Positions 33,816 to 43,433 of a stretch of DNA of 64,000 nucleotides are shown piece after piece. Position numbers and translations under genes: made by a program. The stretch covers positions 60,447-124,446 of the forward strand of contig CAYWUI010000003.1 in NCBI GenBank assembly GCA_964461435.1. Direction: 5' to 3'. The notes under the pieces were generated by a model that did no database searches, was not told the origin of the DNA, and saw nothing but the letters and a program-made list of their open reading frames with translations. The DNA comes from G020354785 sp964461435. GTDB lineage: Bacteria; Bacteroidota; Bacteroidia; Bacteroidales; UBA10428. Numbering within the stretch: position 1 is the first letter of the stretch; every line of letters starts with the position of its first letter.

Positions 33816-34817
33816 ATGACATTCAGGCAGGTTCTTACAGATTTAAAAAATAAAAAATATAAGCCTGTATATTTCCTAATGGGCGACGAACCTTACTATA
33901 TTGATGAAATAACCAGCTATATTACTGATAATGTACTAACGGAAGCTGAAAAAACATTTAATCAGGCAATATTTTACGGAAAAGATACAACAATAGCAGA
34001 TATTATTAATGCAGCAAAACGTTTTCCTATGATGTCAGAATACCAGGTGGTTGTTGTCAGGGAGGCCCAGAATCTGGCAAACATAGGTGATTTGACATAT
34101 TATACAGATAATCCCCTGAAATCAACCATACTGGTTATTAATTATAAATATAAAAAGCTTGACAAGAGATTAAAATTGTACAAATCTGTTAATGAAAATG
34201 GTATACTGTTCGAATCCAGAAAATTGTTTGATTACCAGGTTGCTGACTGGATAAATTCATACCTCGATAAGAAAGGTTATAAAATTGAACCAAAAGCGTG
34301 CATCCTGTTAATTGAATTTCTGGGAAATGAACTTGGCAAGATTGCAAAAGAACTGGAAAAGCTTATAATCTCTCTGAATGCAGATGAAAAAATAATAACG
34401 TCTGTAACAATTGAAAATAATATAGGCATTAGTAAAGACTTCAACAATTTTGAACTGCAGAAAGCCCTGGTAGAAAAAGATATCTTAAAGGCAAACAGAA
34501 TTGTAAATTATTTCGATAAGAATCAGAAAAACTATCCCATAGCTTTTACAATAACATCACTTTATTTTTTCTTTGCCAAAATATTATCCTTGCATTATAC
34601 TGAAGACAAATCAGAAAAAAACCTGATTACCGTATTAAAGGTTAAACCTTATTTTATTTCCGACTACATGAAAGCTGCCAGGGTTTATTCCGTTGACAGG
34701 ATCAAACAGATCATACCCATTCTGAGAGAATATGATTTGAAATCAAAAGGAGTAGGTAATTTAAACACTTCACCAGGCGGGCTTCTTAAGGAGTTAATAT
34801 ATAAAATACTTCATTAA
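33816..34817 (+). CDS. holA: DNA polymerase III subunit delta
   Basis: A 333-residue clamp-loader subunit. The N-terminal motif KPVYFLMGDEPYYIDEIT is characteristic of HolA (opening of the AAA-like domain). It continues with KRFPMMSEYQVVVVREAQ and LNTSPGGLLKELIYKIL at the C-terminal collar. HolA binds the beta clamp and opens it for loading at primed DNA. Size and motif order are those of Bacteroidota HolA. It diverges from the HsdR_N gene and is followed by a hairpin and then the rhomboid gene. Confidence 0.88.
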   Translation: MTFRQVLTDLKNKKYKPVYFLMGDEPYYIDEITSYITDNVLTEAEKTFNQAIFYGKDTTIADIINAAKRFPMMSEYQVVVVREAQNLANIGDLTYYTDNPLKSTILVINYKYKKLDKRLKLYKSVNENGILFESRKLFDYQVADWINSYLDKKGYKIEPKACILLIEFLGNELGKIAKELEKLIISLNADEKIITSVTIENNIGISKDFNNFELQKALVEKDILKANRIVNYFDKNQKNYPIAFTITSLYFFFAKILSLHYTEDKSEKNLITVLKVKPYFISDYMKAARVYSVDRIKQIIPILREYDLKSKGVGNLNTSPGGLLKELIYKILH

Positions 34818-34830
34818 GCCGGTTGAATGT

Positions 34831-34856
34831 TATCCGGTATTAATATACCGGTAAAA
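34831..34856 (+). terminator. Hairpin after holA
   Basis: CCGGTAT (34834–34840) and ATACCGG (34845–34851) form a perfect 7-bp stem with a TAAT tetraloop, 17 bases past the holA stop. No U tract follows (TAAAATCC), so it may be a weak terminator or mRNA-stabilising element. Confidence 0.45.
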
Positions 34857-34946
34857 TCCAGAATTAACAATTTTATTTATATCCAGTTTGATACTTTGTA
34901 AAAAATTAGTCGCCAGATATTTTTATATTTACAATATTTTTAAGCC

Positions 34947-35564
34947 ATGACTTATATAATAATTGCCTTTACTGTAATTATATCTTTTTTAGCGTTCAGA
35001 AATTCAGCCTATTTCTCAAAATTTCAGTTTAATGCCTACCAGGTTTATCATCGAAAAGAATGGTACCGGCTGTTATCACACGGATTTTTACATGCCAACT
35101 GGACTCATCTTATTGTCAACATGCTGGTTTTATTTATTTTCGGACCTGTAGTTGAAGAACGTTTCAAATATGACGTCTATCCGGGAGTATTTAAATTTCA
35201 TCCGATCATTTTCCTATTATTCTATTTGTCTGCCATTATTCTGTCTTCGTTATTAAGTATGCTAAAGCAAAAAAATAATGCCTGGTATAATTCTGTGGGT
35301 GCATCGGGAGCTGTTTCGGCAGTTATATTCTCTTATATATTCTTTTATCCCTGGAAAAAGTTATATATCTATGGAATCCTTCCTGTGCCCGGGATTATAT
35401 TAGGTGCCGTTTATCTTATTTATTCGCAATACATGAGTAAAAGAAATGTTGACAATATTAATCACGATGCCCATTTTATCGGTGCGGTATATGGATTTAT
35501 TTTCCCTGTAATACTTAAATTCTCATTGATGGGTGGTTTTATCAAAGATTTATTAAGGTTTTAA
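34947..35564 (+). CDS. Rhomboid-family intramembrane serine protease
   Basis: A 205-residue polytopic membrane protein with about six membrane helices. The catalytic Ser120 lies in NSVGASGAVSAV (GxSG motif) and His176 in INHDAHFIGAVYGF, forming the rhomboid dyad. The oxyanion-binding helix ANWTHLIVNMLVLFIFG supplies the conserved His54 and Asn58. It cleaves substrates within their membrane helices; the target is unknown. It stands alone between holA and the aminotransferase-family gene, 43 bases from the latter. Confidence 0.88.
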   Translation: MTYIIIAFTVIISFLAFRNSAYFSKFQFNAYQVYHRKEWYRLLSHGFLHANWTHLIVNMLVLFIFGPVVEERFKYDVYPGVFKFHPIIFLLFYLSAIILSSLLSMLKQKNNAWYNSVGASGAVSAVIFSYIFFYPWKKLYIYGILPVPGIILGAVYLIYSQYMSKRNVDNINHDAHFIGAVYGFIFPVILKFSLMGGFIKDLLRF

Positions 35565-35607
35565 CCCAGCAAATGTTTTTTTATCTCTTTAAATCTTAAC
35601 AAAGGTA

Positions 35608-36480
35608 ATGCCTGTAAGCAAATATATATGTCTGAACGGAGGTTTTTTTAAATCTGACCAGCCTGTTTTAAATATTGACAACAGGGCCTTCAGTTATGGT
35701 GATGCATTGTTTGAGACCATTCACGCTAATGGTACAGAACCGCAATTTCTTAACCTTCATATAAACAGGCTTATTAACAGCATGAAGATTCTCAGGATGA
35801 ACATCCCTGCCACATTCAGGTTTGAATATTTTAAAAAGCTTATAACAAATATTTTAAATAAAAACAGGCAGCTCCAGGGTGCACGAATAAGACTGACCGT
35901 TTTCAGAAATCCCGGTGGATTATATGCGCCTGCCACCAATGATATTTCCTTTATAATTGAATCTTCTCCTCTTGAACACGATAAATATGTATTGAATATA
36001 AAAGGCTATGCGGTAGATATTTATGAAGAAATACTAAAACCTGTGAATGTGCTTTCAAATGTGAAATCGACAAATTCGCTGATTTATGTACTGGCCAGCA
36101 TATACAAAAACGAAAAGAACCTGGATGACAGTCTTATCTTAAATGAAAAGCAAAGAATCGTCGAATCCGCAAATTCCAATATTTTTATTGTTAAGGATAC
36201 CAAAGTATTCACTCCGGCAATAAATGAAGGTTGCATCGACGGCATAATGAGATATAAGGTAATTGGCATATTAAAATCTGCCGGCTATTTTATAAATGAT
36301 AACTGCTCATTAACAGTACAGGATCTTCTGACGGCTGATGAGCTGTTTCTAACGAATGTCATCTCTGGGATAAGATGGGTGGTGGCATTCAGACAAAAAA
36401 GATACTATAATAAATTATCTAAATTACTTATTCAGAAATTAAATGAAACATCATTTAATGATTATATGATTAGTTCTTAG
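35608..36480 (+). CDS. Class IV PLP-dependent aminotransferase/lyase, likely aminodeoxychorismate lyase
   Basis: A 290-residue fold-type IV PLP enzyme. Motifs are RAFSYGDALFETI near residue 27, the PLP lysine Lys153 in SNVKSTNSLIY, and IVESANSNIFIV (184–195, with the Glu186 that contacts the cofactor). The length and the Asn-Ser-x-Ile-Tyr context fit PabC-like lyases of folate synthesis more than IlvE, but sequence alone cannot separate PabC from D-amino-acid or branched-chain aminotransferases. It converges on YqgE with a 41-base gap. Confidence 0.78.
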   Translation: MPVSKYICLNGGFFKSDQPVLNIDNRAFSYGDALFETIHANGTEPQFLNLHINRLINSMKILRMNIPATFRFEYFKKLITNILNKNRQLQGARIRLTVFRNPGGLYAPATNDISFIIESSPLEHDKYVLNIKGYAVDIYEEILKPVNVLSNVKSTNSLIYVLASIYKNEKNLDDSLILNEKQRIVESANSNIFIVKDTKVFTPAINEGCIDGIMRYKVIGILKSAGYFINDNCSLTVQDLLTADELFLTNVISGIRWVVAFRQKRYYNKLSKLLIQKLNETSFNDYMISS

Positions 36481-36521
36481 TTTCAGCAAGATTATCCCGT
36501 TTGGTCTTTATTAAGGATTTT

Positions 36522-37109
36522 TTAATTCATCTGGGGATTCTCAGGGAAATTAGACCACATTTCATATTTTTTACCCATCCTCTTCAGCGTGGTTTTCCAG
36601 AAGTGTTTGCTAATAGGAGCCATAATCTCCTGCGGGCTGAGCTCAGTAACTACCCAGGCATTATCCGCCAGCTCATCCTCCAGCTGGTGCTTGTGCCAGC
36701 CCGAATAGCCCAAGAAGAACCGTATCTGCTCCTTGCCAAGATTACCTGATTCCATAAGTCTTTTCACTATCTCAAAATCACCACCCCAGTAAATGTTCTC
36801 CAGCACTTTGACGCTACCCGGAATAATATCACCTAATGTATGAATATAATGTAATGTATTAGTATTTACAGGCCCCCCAAGAGAAATAAGGGCATCAGTC
36901 TTTGGAAAATCATTTATAACCTCACTGGCATTCAAATTAATTGGCTTATTAAGAACAAATCCCACAGAACCTTCTTCTGAATGCTCTGTTAATAAAATAA
37001 TTGAGCGTTTAAAATAATTATCCTGCAGAAAGGGTTCGGAAATAAGTACTTTGCCCTTTGCAGGCAACATTTCATTCTCCGGATCAAAAAAGTTATATTC
37101 TAAACTCAT
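36522..37109 (-). CDS. YqgE/AlgH family protein
   Basis: A 195-residue cytoplasmic protein of the YqgE/AlgH family (DUF179). The conserved block is GKVLISEPFLQDNYFKRSII, then HSEEGSVGFVLNKPI and LGGPVNTNTLHYIHTLGD, followed near the end by FFLGYSGWHKHQLEDEL. The molecular function of the family is not established. Length is normal. It points toward the aminotransferase-family gene, a common neighbour in Bacteroidota, and diverges from the antiporter gene across 154 bases. Confidence 0.9.
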   Translation of the reverse strand: MSLEYNFFDPENEMLPAKGKVLISEPFLQDNYFKRSIILLTEHSEEGSVGFVLNKPINLNASEVINDFPKTDALISLGGPVNTNTLHYIHTLGDIIPGSVKVLENIYWGGDFEIVKRLMESGNLGKEQIRFFLGYSGWHKHQLEDELADNAWVVTELSPQEIMAPISKHFWKTTLKRMGKKYEMWSNFPENPQMN

Positions 37110-37263
37110 CTTTGAATTTTTAATTTTCCTTCAAAAATTATTCCAATATACTCAACAATAAAGTAAAATTATAATAAAATATGTTAAAAAACCTTTTGAT
37201 GATCTTTAATTTATTTGTGTACTTTGGCAAAAAAATTAATCTAATAATGATTTAGTCAATATA

Positions 37264-38739
37264 ATGAACAGTACAAAATCTCCGACACTCCTTCAGGCTT
37301 TGCTCCCCGTTATTCTGTTAATTATCCTTCTGTCCCTTAATGTTATAGTCTTTAAACAAAACACCCTTCACGGAGCAAATCAGATAGTTCTATTGTTGTC
37401 CGCAGCTGTTGCAGGACTGATTTCTATGCGGTTAAATGTAGACTGGGATAAATTATTAAATGCAATAAACAAGAGTATAAGTATAGCTATGCCCTCCGTT
37501 TTGATCTTATTAATTATCGGCTCTCTTGCAGGAACATGGCTAATCAGTGGTATTATTCCCGTTATGATTTACTATGGATTACAGATTATTCATCCCAGTG
37601 TATTTCTGCTTACAGCCGTTGTTGTAAGCGGAATAATATCTTTGATAACAGGCAGTTCATGGTCAACAATAGCAACCATAGGCATAGCTTTACTGGGAAT
37701 AGGGAAAACTCTGGGAATTAATGAGGGACTGGTTGCCGGTGCTATTATTTCCGGTGCATATTTTGGTGATAAAATGTCTCCTCTTTCGGATACCACCAAT
37801 CTTGCCCCTGCTGTTGCGGGGACGGACCTGTTCACACATGTAAGGTATATGACTATTACTACCGTACCTTCCATACTTTTGGCATTAATAATTTTCATGA
37901 TAATAGGATTTGCAAATAACTATTCTTCGGCTGAAACAAACATGGAAAGCGTTCTTATGGTAATTGACAGATCTTTTAATTTAAGTCCTTTTCTGCTTTT
38001 GGTGCCTGCGATATTGATATTTATAATTGTTAAAAAAGTACCTGCTCTGCCCTCCCTGTTGATTGCTACATTAGTGGGAGCAATAGCCGCCCTGATTTTT
38101 CAGCCTGAACTTATAAGGCAGCTTGCCGGTGAAGGGACAGGTCAGTTAAAAGCTTCTTATATTGTCGTTATGAGAGCAATGTTTGGCGATATTCAAATTG
38201 ACACCGGCCATAAAGTAATAAATGATCTTCTGACTTCGGAGGGGATGGCAGGTATGCTCTATACGGTGTGGCTCATAATATCGGCCATGGCTTTTGGCGG
38301 AGTGATGGAAGCTGGCGGACTCCTGAGAAGAATCACCATGGCAGTTATTTCATTTGCACATTCCACAGGTTCACTTATTGCCGCCACGTTAACTACCTGT
38401 ATATTTTTTAATATAACAGCTTCCGATCAATACCTGTCGATAGTTGTCCCAGGCAGAATGTTTTCGCAAACATTCAGGGATAAAGGGCTTAAACCTGAAG
38501 TATTAAGCAGAACACTGGAGGATGCGGGAACATTAACCTCTGTGCTTGTACCGTGGAATACATGTGGAGCAACACAGGCGCGAGTACTTAACGTACCTAC
38601 ATTAACCTATCTTCCGTTTTGCTTTTTCAATTTAATAAATCCGGTAATTGCTCTTATAATAGGTTATGCCAATTTTAAAATCCGGCGTATAAATGAAGCC
38701 GAGCCTGCTACCTTGATATCGGCTGCGCATAATCAATGA
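37264..38739 (+). CDS. nhaC: NhaC-family Na+/H+ antiporter
   Basis: A 491-residue inner-membrane protein with 11 or 12 hydrophobic helices. NhaC-family hallmarks include SGIISLITGSSWSTIATIGI, GAYFGDKMSPLSDTTNLAPA (Asp-rich ion site), ITASDQYLSIVVPGRMF and AGTLTSVLVPWNTCGA. It exchanges internal Na+ (or another organic ion) for protons. Na+/H+ function is the most common annotation but some members move malate/lactate. Its 3' end overlaps the end of the opposing sigma-54 regulator by 32 bases. Confidence 0.87.
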   Translation: MNSTKSPTLLQALLPVILLIILLSLNVIVFKQNTLHGANQIVLLLSAAVAGLISMRLNVDWDKLLNAINKSISIAMPSVLILLIIGSLAGTWLISGIIPVMIYYGLQIIHPSVFLLTAVVVSGIISLITGSSWSTIATIGIALLGIGKTLGINEGLVAGAIISGAYFGDKMSPLSDTTNLAPAVAGTDLFTHVRYMTITTVPSILLALIIFMIIGFANNYSSAETNMESVLMVIDRSFNLSPFLLLVPAILIFIIVKKVPALPSLLIATLVGAIAALIFQPELIRQLAGEGTGQLKASYIVVMRAMFGDIQIDTGHKVINDLLTSEGMAGMLYTVWLIISAMAFGGVMEAGGLLRRITMAVISFAHSTGSLIAATLTTCIFFNITASDQYLSIVVPGRMFSQTFRDKGLKPEVLSRTLEDAGTLTSVLVPWNTCGATQARVLNVPTLTYLPFCFFNLINPVIALIIGYANFKIRRINEAEPATLISAAHNQ

Positions 38740-39874
38740 CATTCCTCCCCGAGACTTCCTTATCACATAATATTATCAGCCGTTCCAGCACATTCCTGAA
38801 TTCACGAATATTCCCCGTCCAGTTAATCTTTTTAAGTTCATCAATTGCATCTTCCTTAATGCTGATTTTAGGGCGCCCATATTCATTAGATATATGCTCA
38901 TTAAAGAAATCTGCAAGCAGCGGTATATCCTCCAGCCTTTCATTTAATGTAGGCACATTTATCAGGATTACACTTATACGGTGATACAGATCTTCCCTGA
39001 AAGTTCGTTTTTCAATCTCTTCCTTAAGATTCTTATTTGTTGCAGCAATAACTCTTACGTTTACTGTAATGTCTTTATCACTACCTACTCTTGTAATTTT
39101 ATTCTCCTGTAATACTCTCAGAACTTTTGCCTGGGCTGCGAGGCTCATATCACCAATCTCATCAAGAAAGATTGTCCCTCCGTCAGCCTGTTCAAATTTG
39201 CCTTTTCTTTGTTTATGGGCAGAGGTAAATGCTCCCTTCTCATGACCAAAAAGTTCACTCTCTATTAATTCTGAAGGAATAGCTGCACAATTAACTTCTA
39301 CAAAAGGATGTGCTGACCTTTCACTTTTTTCATGCAGCCATCTGGCAACCAGCTCCTTGCCTGTCCCGTTATTACCTGTAATCAGTACCCTGGCATCTGT
39401 GGGAGCTACTTTTTCAATCATTTCCTTAACTTTTTTAATAGCTGGTGATTCCCCGACTATTTCATAGGTTTTGCTAACCTTTCTTTTCAACACTTTAGCC
39501 TCTGTTACCAGATCTATTCTTTCTATGGCATTACGAACAGTAACAAGCAGCCTGTTCAGATCCAGAGGCTTTTCAATGAAGTCATATGCTCCCTTTTTAA
39601 TTGCCTCAACCGCAGTATCTATATTTCCATGCCCTGATATCATAATAACCGGTATATCACGTGATTTTTCAAGTAATCTTTCCAGTACCTCAATGCCATC
39701 CATCTCGGGCATTTTTATGTCACACAGGACAACGTCAAATTCGCTTTTCTCAAAAAATTCAATTCCTTCAGGACCATTTGTGGCCAATTCGACCTTATGA
39801 TTCTCATATTCGAATATTTCCTGCAGTGTATTCCTTATACTTTTTTCATCATCAATTACTAAAATGTTAGCCAT
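38708..39874 (-). CDS. NtrC-family sigma-54 response regulator lacking a DNA-binding domain
   Basis: A 388-residue response regulator. Receiver domain residues 1–120 carry the phospho-acceptor Asp52 (LCDIKMPEMDG). The AAA+ domain (about 138–375) has Walker A GNNGTGKE (167–174), GAFTSA in place of GAFTGA (214–219) and Walker B GGTIFLDEIGD. The C-terminus stops at NIREFRNVLERLIILCD plus about 20 residues, so the Fis-type helix-turn-helix is missing. It may act on RNA polymerase-sigma54 from solution. The 3' end overlaps nhaC by 32 bases. It follows the ABC permease in the same direction but is separated by a hairpin. Confidence 0.85.
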   Translation of the reverse strand: MANILVIDDEKSIRNTLQEIFEYENHKVELATNGPEGIEFFEKSEFDVVLCDIKMPEMDGIEVLERLLEKSRDIPVIMISGHGNIDTAVEAIKKGAYDFIEKPLDLNRLLVTVRNAIERIDLVTEAKVLKRKVSKTYEIVGESPAIKKVKEMIEKVAPTDARVLITGNNGTGKELVARWLHEKSERSAHPFVEVNCAAIPSELIESELFGHEKGAFTSAHKQRKGKFEQADGGTIFLDEIGDMSLAAQAKVLRVLQENKITRVGSDKDITVNVRVIAATNKNLKEEIEKRTFREDLYHRISVILINVPTLNERLEDIPLLADFFNEHISNEYGRPKISIKEDAIDELKKINWTGNIREFRNVLERLIILCDKEVSGRNVIDYAQPISR

Positions 39875-39913
39875 AACTTAATTTTATTAGTTATATTCAG
39901 GTTTAATTCTTAT

Positions 39914-39929
39914 CCGGCTTTTGTGCCGG
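39914..39929 (-). other. GC-rich hairpin between ABC permease and regulator genes
   Basis: CCGGC (39914–39918) and GCCGG (39925–39929) pair around TTTTGT in otherwise AT-rich DNA. It sits 18 bases past the permease stop and 40 bases before the regulator start, with no U run on the minus strand. It may be a weak terminator or operator. Confidence 0.4.
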
Positions 39930-39946
39930 CAGCACAATATAATTGA

Positions 39947-41314
39947 TCAGTTTCTGTATCTAAGCCACTTCCAAATCTCTCTGTAATTAACCTTCTTCCC
40001 GTACATTAATATCCCTGTCCTGTATATTTTAGCTGCAAACCATATTGCAGCCAGAAAGGTAAGAACTAAAATAACCATTGAAGCAACAATCTCTAGCAAC
40101 GGGACGTCGAATGGTATCCGGGCCATCATAACTATAGGAGAAGTAAACGGAATAATGGAAAACCAAACGGCTATCTTACCGCTTGGATTCATAAATGCAT
40201 TAATCATTACAAATATAGCTATTATAAGAGGTATTGTAACCGGCAGCATGAATTGCTGTGTGTCAGTCTCGCTATCAACAACTGCACCAATAGCAGCAAA
40301 TAATGCCCCATATAAAATATAGCCGCCCAGAAAATAAAATATGAATATCCCAATCATAACAACAAAGTCTATTCCTTTTATCTTGTCCAGAATTCCTTCA
40401 AATTCAGAAATTTTATTATCCGTAATAAGTTCATGCTGATCAGCAGGTCTGGCATCTATAATACTTTCAGGGACATATTGTTGTTTATTCTGCACATTGG
40501 TCTTAAATGCCAGAAACTCGTGTGTGACAGTCACAATAGTAAAAGTCAATACAATCCATGCAATGAATTGTGTCAGCCCCAGCAGTCCGATACCAATTAT
40601 TTTACCCATCATTAGCTGAAAAGGTCTAACTGATGATACAATCAGTTCAACTATTCTGTTTGTTTTTTCTTCAACCACCCCACGCATAACCTGGGCTCCA
40701 AAAAAGAAGATATAAAAATAAATCAGGAACCCTCCAGCATATCCAACTCCTCTCCTAAGATTCTTTAGCCCTTGTTCTTCAAATTTTCCTTTTTCCAGTT
40801 TTATAGTCTTTAATTTTATATTTGTCTGAACAGAATTCAGCACCTCGACAGGTATATTCAACTTCCTTAATTTGATATTATGTATATATTTCTCAAGTGA
40901 CTCCCTGATATACATTTCCATGCTTAAACTAGGCTCTTTCTTGGTATATAACTCGACCACTTCAAAATTTATCACATTGTGGGGAATGTACAGGATGCCA
41001 AAATATTTTGAATACTCGAGAGTAGATTTTAATACGTCCAGTGTAGTATACCCTATATATTCGAATTTCAGATTATCCCTATCCTTAAGAACATCAAAAA
41101 ACTGCCTTAATGAGTCAGGCACAGGTGTATCCATGTCACTATATTCTATTACCGCTATTACCTTTACTTCTTTATCTTCGACTGTGGCGAGCCATGCAGG
41201 AACAATCATAAAGGCTGCAAAAATAAACGGGCCAAGCAAAGTCATTATAATAAAAGCCCTTTTTCTTACCCTGGTCAGGTACTCGCGTTTAATAATGATC
41301 CCTGTTTTATTCAT
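39947..41314 (-). CDS. ABC-2 type transporter permease (NatB-like)
   Basis: A 455-residue membrane protein. The N-terminus MNKTGIIIKREYLTRVRKRA and first helix (IIMTLLGPFIFAAFMIVPA) are typical of NatB-type ABC-2 permeases, followed by a large extracytoplasmic domain (about 50–185) and five more helices in the second half (GFLIYFYIFFFGAQVMRGVVEEKTNRIVEL and SETDTQQFMLPVT are family-like). It pairs with the ATPase gene 16 bases upstream. Bacteroidota homologues are often annotated as sodium or drug exporters; the substrate is unknown. Confidence 0.87.
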   Translation of the reverse strand: MNKTGIIIKREYLTRVRKRAFIIMTLLGPFIFAAFMIVPAWLATVEDKEVKVIAVIEYSDMDTPVPDSLRQFFDVLKDRDNLKFEYIGYTTLDVLKSTLEYSKYFGILYIPHNVINFEVVELYTKKEPSLSMEMYIRESLEKYIHNIKLRKLNIPVEVLNSVQTNIKLKTIKLEKGKFEEQGLKNLRRGVGYAGGFLIYFYIFFFGAQVMRGVVEEKTNRIVELIVSSVRPFQLMMGKIIGIGLLGLTQFIAWIVLTFTIVTVTHEFLAFKTNVQNKQQYVPESIIDARPADQHELITDNKISEFEGILDKIKGIDFVVMIGIFIFYFLGGYILYGALFAAIGAVVDSETDTQQFMLPVTIPLIIAIFVMINAFMNPSGKIAVWFSIIPFTSPIVMMARIPFDVPLLEIVASMVILVLTFLAAIWFAAKIYRTGILMYGKKVNYREIWKWLRYRN

Positions 41315-41330
41315 ATAACAATAAAATGCT

Positions 41331-42260
41331 TTATTTATTTATATCCTGCGCCTTCTCCACTACTTTAATAAAAATGTCATTCATGCCTGGTAACAATTCA
41401 TTAAATGATGTGATATGCACTTCAGGTATTAATACAGATAGAAGTTCATTATCAGAAACTAACCTCTTTACTTTAATCCTTGCATAATTAATATTTTCTT
41501 TAGCAGTTTGATCTATTATCTCAAAATCTCCCGAAGCAAGATTTTTGAGTCTTGCCGGATCACCTATATAACCTATCTCAAAAGTATCTGACTTATAAGC
41601 ATTTCTTATATCGCTTATTTTGCCTTCCAGTATAGTTTTTGCCTTGTTAATCAGGGTTATATTATCACATAGTTCTTCTACCGAAGCCATATCGTGAGTT
41701 GAAAATATAATTGTAGCTCCCTTCTTCCTGAGGTTTAAGACCTCCTTTTTAAGCAGACTTGTATTTATGGGATCAAAGCCGCTAAAGGGTTCATCAAAGA
41801 TTATTAGCGCCGGTTCATGTAAAATTGTAATGATAAACTGAATTTTTTGTTGCATGCCTTTTGAAAGCTCTTCAATCTTTTTGTTCCACCATGTCTGAAT
41901 TTCAAATTTCTCAAACCAGTACTTTAATTTTTTCAGTGCCTCCCTTTTCGAAACCCCTTTCAATTGTGCAAGATAAAGTGCCTGTTCCCCAACTTTCATT
42001 TTCTTATATAAGCCTCTTTCCTCGGGCATATATCCAATTTGAAAAATATCATTTGTCTTTATTCTTCGGTCGCGATAAAATAATTCACCTTTATCAGGAG
42101 CCAGTATCTGATTTATAATTCTTATCAAAGTGGTTTTTCCCGCCCCATTCGGCCCTAATAATCCGTATATACTGCCTTCGGGCACATTTATCGATACATC
42201 ATCCAATGCAATGGTACTCCCAAAATGTTTCTGTATATTGTGTGCTCTGAAGATATTCAT
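41331..42260 (-). CDS. ABC transporter ATP-binding protein (NatA-like)
   Basis: A 309-residue ATPase with Walker A GLLGPNGAGKTTLIR, Q-loop region IGYMPEERGLYKKM, signature LSKGMQQK and Walker B LIIFDEPFSGFDP, then the switch His in STHD. The C-terminal 80 residues are a DUF4162-like extension common in NatA/drug-resistance ATPases. Its start abuts the dnaJ stop with no intervening base, which indicates tight coupling to the chaperone genes. Confidence 0.92.
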   Translation of the reverse strand: MNIFRAHNIQKHFGSTIALDDVSINVPEGSIYGLLGPNGAGKTTLIRIINQILAPDKGELFYRDRRIKTNDIFQIGYMPEERGLYKKMKVGEQALYLAQLKGVSKREALKKLKYWFEKFEIQTWWNKKIEELSKGMQQKIQFIITILHEPALIIFDEPFSGFDPINTSLLKKEVLNLRKKGATIIFSTHDMASVEELCDNITLINKAKTILEGKISDIRNAYKSDTFEIGYIGDPARLKNLASGDFEIIDQTAKENINYARIKVKRLVSDNELLSVLIPEVHITSFNELLPGMNDIFIKVVEKAQDINK

Positions 42261-43406
42261 TTAATCAAAATAATTGCTCTTTTTTTCGAAATAGCTGGTA
42301 TCTGTTTTTTTTGGATCGGGTTTAAAGTTTGCAGATTCACCGAGATTTTCCATAATTCTTTTTTCTTCGCGCGACAGTGATTTTGGTATCCATACGTTAA
42401 TGCTGACAAGCAAATCGCCTCGTCCGTAACTATTCACATCCGGTAGTCCCTTCCCTCTCAGCCTCAGAATCTTGCCAGGTTGTGTGCCGGGATCGATTTT
42501 TATTTTAACTCTTCCATTAATGGTCGGTATCTCAACATGTGCTCCTAGGGAAGCCTGAGTAATGCTAATATACAGGTTATATAACAGATCGTTGCCATCA
42601 CGAATCAGGTCAGGATGATTTTCTTCTTCAATAAGTACTAACAAGTCTCCATTGACACCTCCTCTTCTGGCTGCATTGCCTTTGCCTGCTATAGTCATCT
42701 GCATACCTTCAGTTACGCCGGCAGGTATTTTAATGCTTATCACTTCATTTGCGGTGATAATACCTTCACCATGACAATTTGTACATTTTTGTGTTATTGA
42801 TCTTCCTTCACCGTTACATGAAGGACAGGTTTGCGTTGTCTGCATATGCCCCAGCAGTGTTTGTGTCACTCTCATAATATGTCCTGTTCCCCCGCATGTT
42901 GAACATGTCTGATAAGAATTTCTGTCCCTTGCTCCTGTCCCTTCACACACATTACACGTCACATATTTGTTAACCCTGAGTTTTTTCTGAACCCCGTTTG
43001 CTATTTCTGCAAGATTAAGTTTCACTTTAACTCTCAGGTTTGTTCCCTTGCTTATTCTCCTGCCACTTCTTCTGCTGCTTCCAAAGCCCCCGAAACCGCC
43101 AAAACCGAGATCACTAAATATATCTCCAAACTGGCTGAAAATATCTTCAATAGTCATATTAAATCCTCCCCCTGAAGTACCTCCCACCCCAGCATGCCCA
43201 AACTGATCATACCTCGCCCTCTTATCAGAGTCACGTAACACTTCATATGCTTCAGCCGCTTCCTTAAACTTTTCCTCAGCTTGTTTATCGCCCGGATTCT
43301 TGTCAGGATGATACTTTAGAGCCTGCTTTCTGTATGCCTTTTTTATTTCTTCCTGAGTAGCATTCCTGGGTACATCAAGAATCTCGTAGTAATCTCTTTT
43401 AGCCAT
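42261..43406 (-). CDS. dnaJ: Chaperone protein DnaJ
   Basis: A 381-residue type I J-protein, co-chaperone of DnaK. It has an N-terminal J domain with the YHPDKNPGD loop, a Gly/Phe-rich linker (FGDIFSDLGFGGFGGFG), four zinc-binding CxxCxGxG repeats (CNVCEGTG, CSTCGGTG, CPSCNGEG, CTNCHGEG) and the C-terminal substrate-binding domains. All hallmarks are intact. It follows grpE by 27 bases; no dnaK is present in the window. Confidence 0.97.
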   Translation of the reverse strand: MAKRDYYEILDVPRNATQEEIKKAYRKQALKYHPDKNPGDKQAEEKFKEAAEAYEVLRDSDKRARYDQFGHAGVGGTSGGGFNMTIEDIFSQFGDIFSDLGFGGFGGFGSSRRSGRRISKGTNLRVKVKLNLAEIANGVQKKLRVNKYVTCNVCEGTGARDRNSYQTCSTCGGTGHIMRVTQTLLGHMQTTQTCPSCNGEGRSITQKCTNCHGEGIITANEVISIKIPAGVTEGMQMTIAGKGNAARRGGVNGDLLVLIEEENHPDLIRDGNDLLYNLYISITQASLGAHVEIPTINGRVKIKIDPGTQPGKILRLRGKGLPDVNSYGRGDLLVSINVWIPKSLSREEKRIMENLGESANFKPDPKKTDTSYFEKKSNYFD

Positions 43407-43433
43407 TATCTATATTGTTTTCAGGCAAAGTGT

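Noticed and set aside
37211..37218. TACTTTGG as -7 box for nhaC
   Set aside because: It misses the TTTG end of the consensus by one position and has no -33 partner.
40872..41318. 148-codon plus-strand frame opposite the ABC permease
   Set aside because: The permease and its ATPase partner are recognisable; the opposite frame has no motif.
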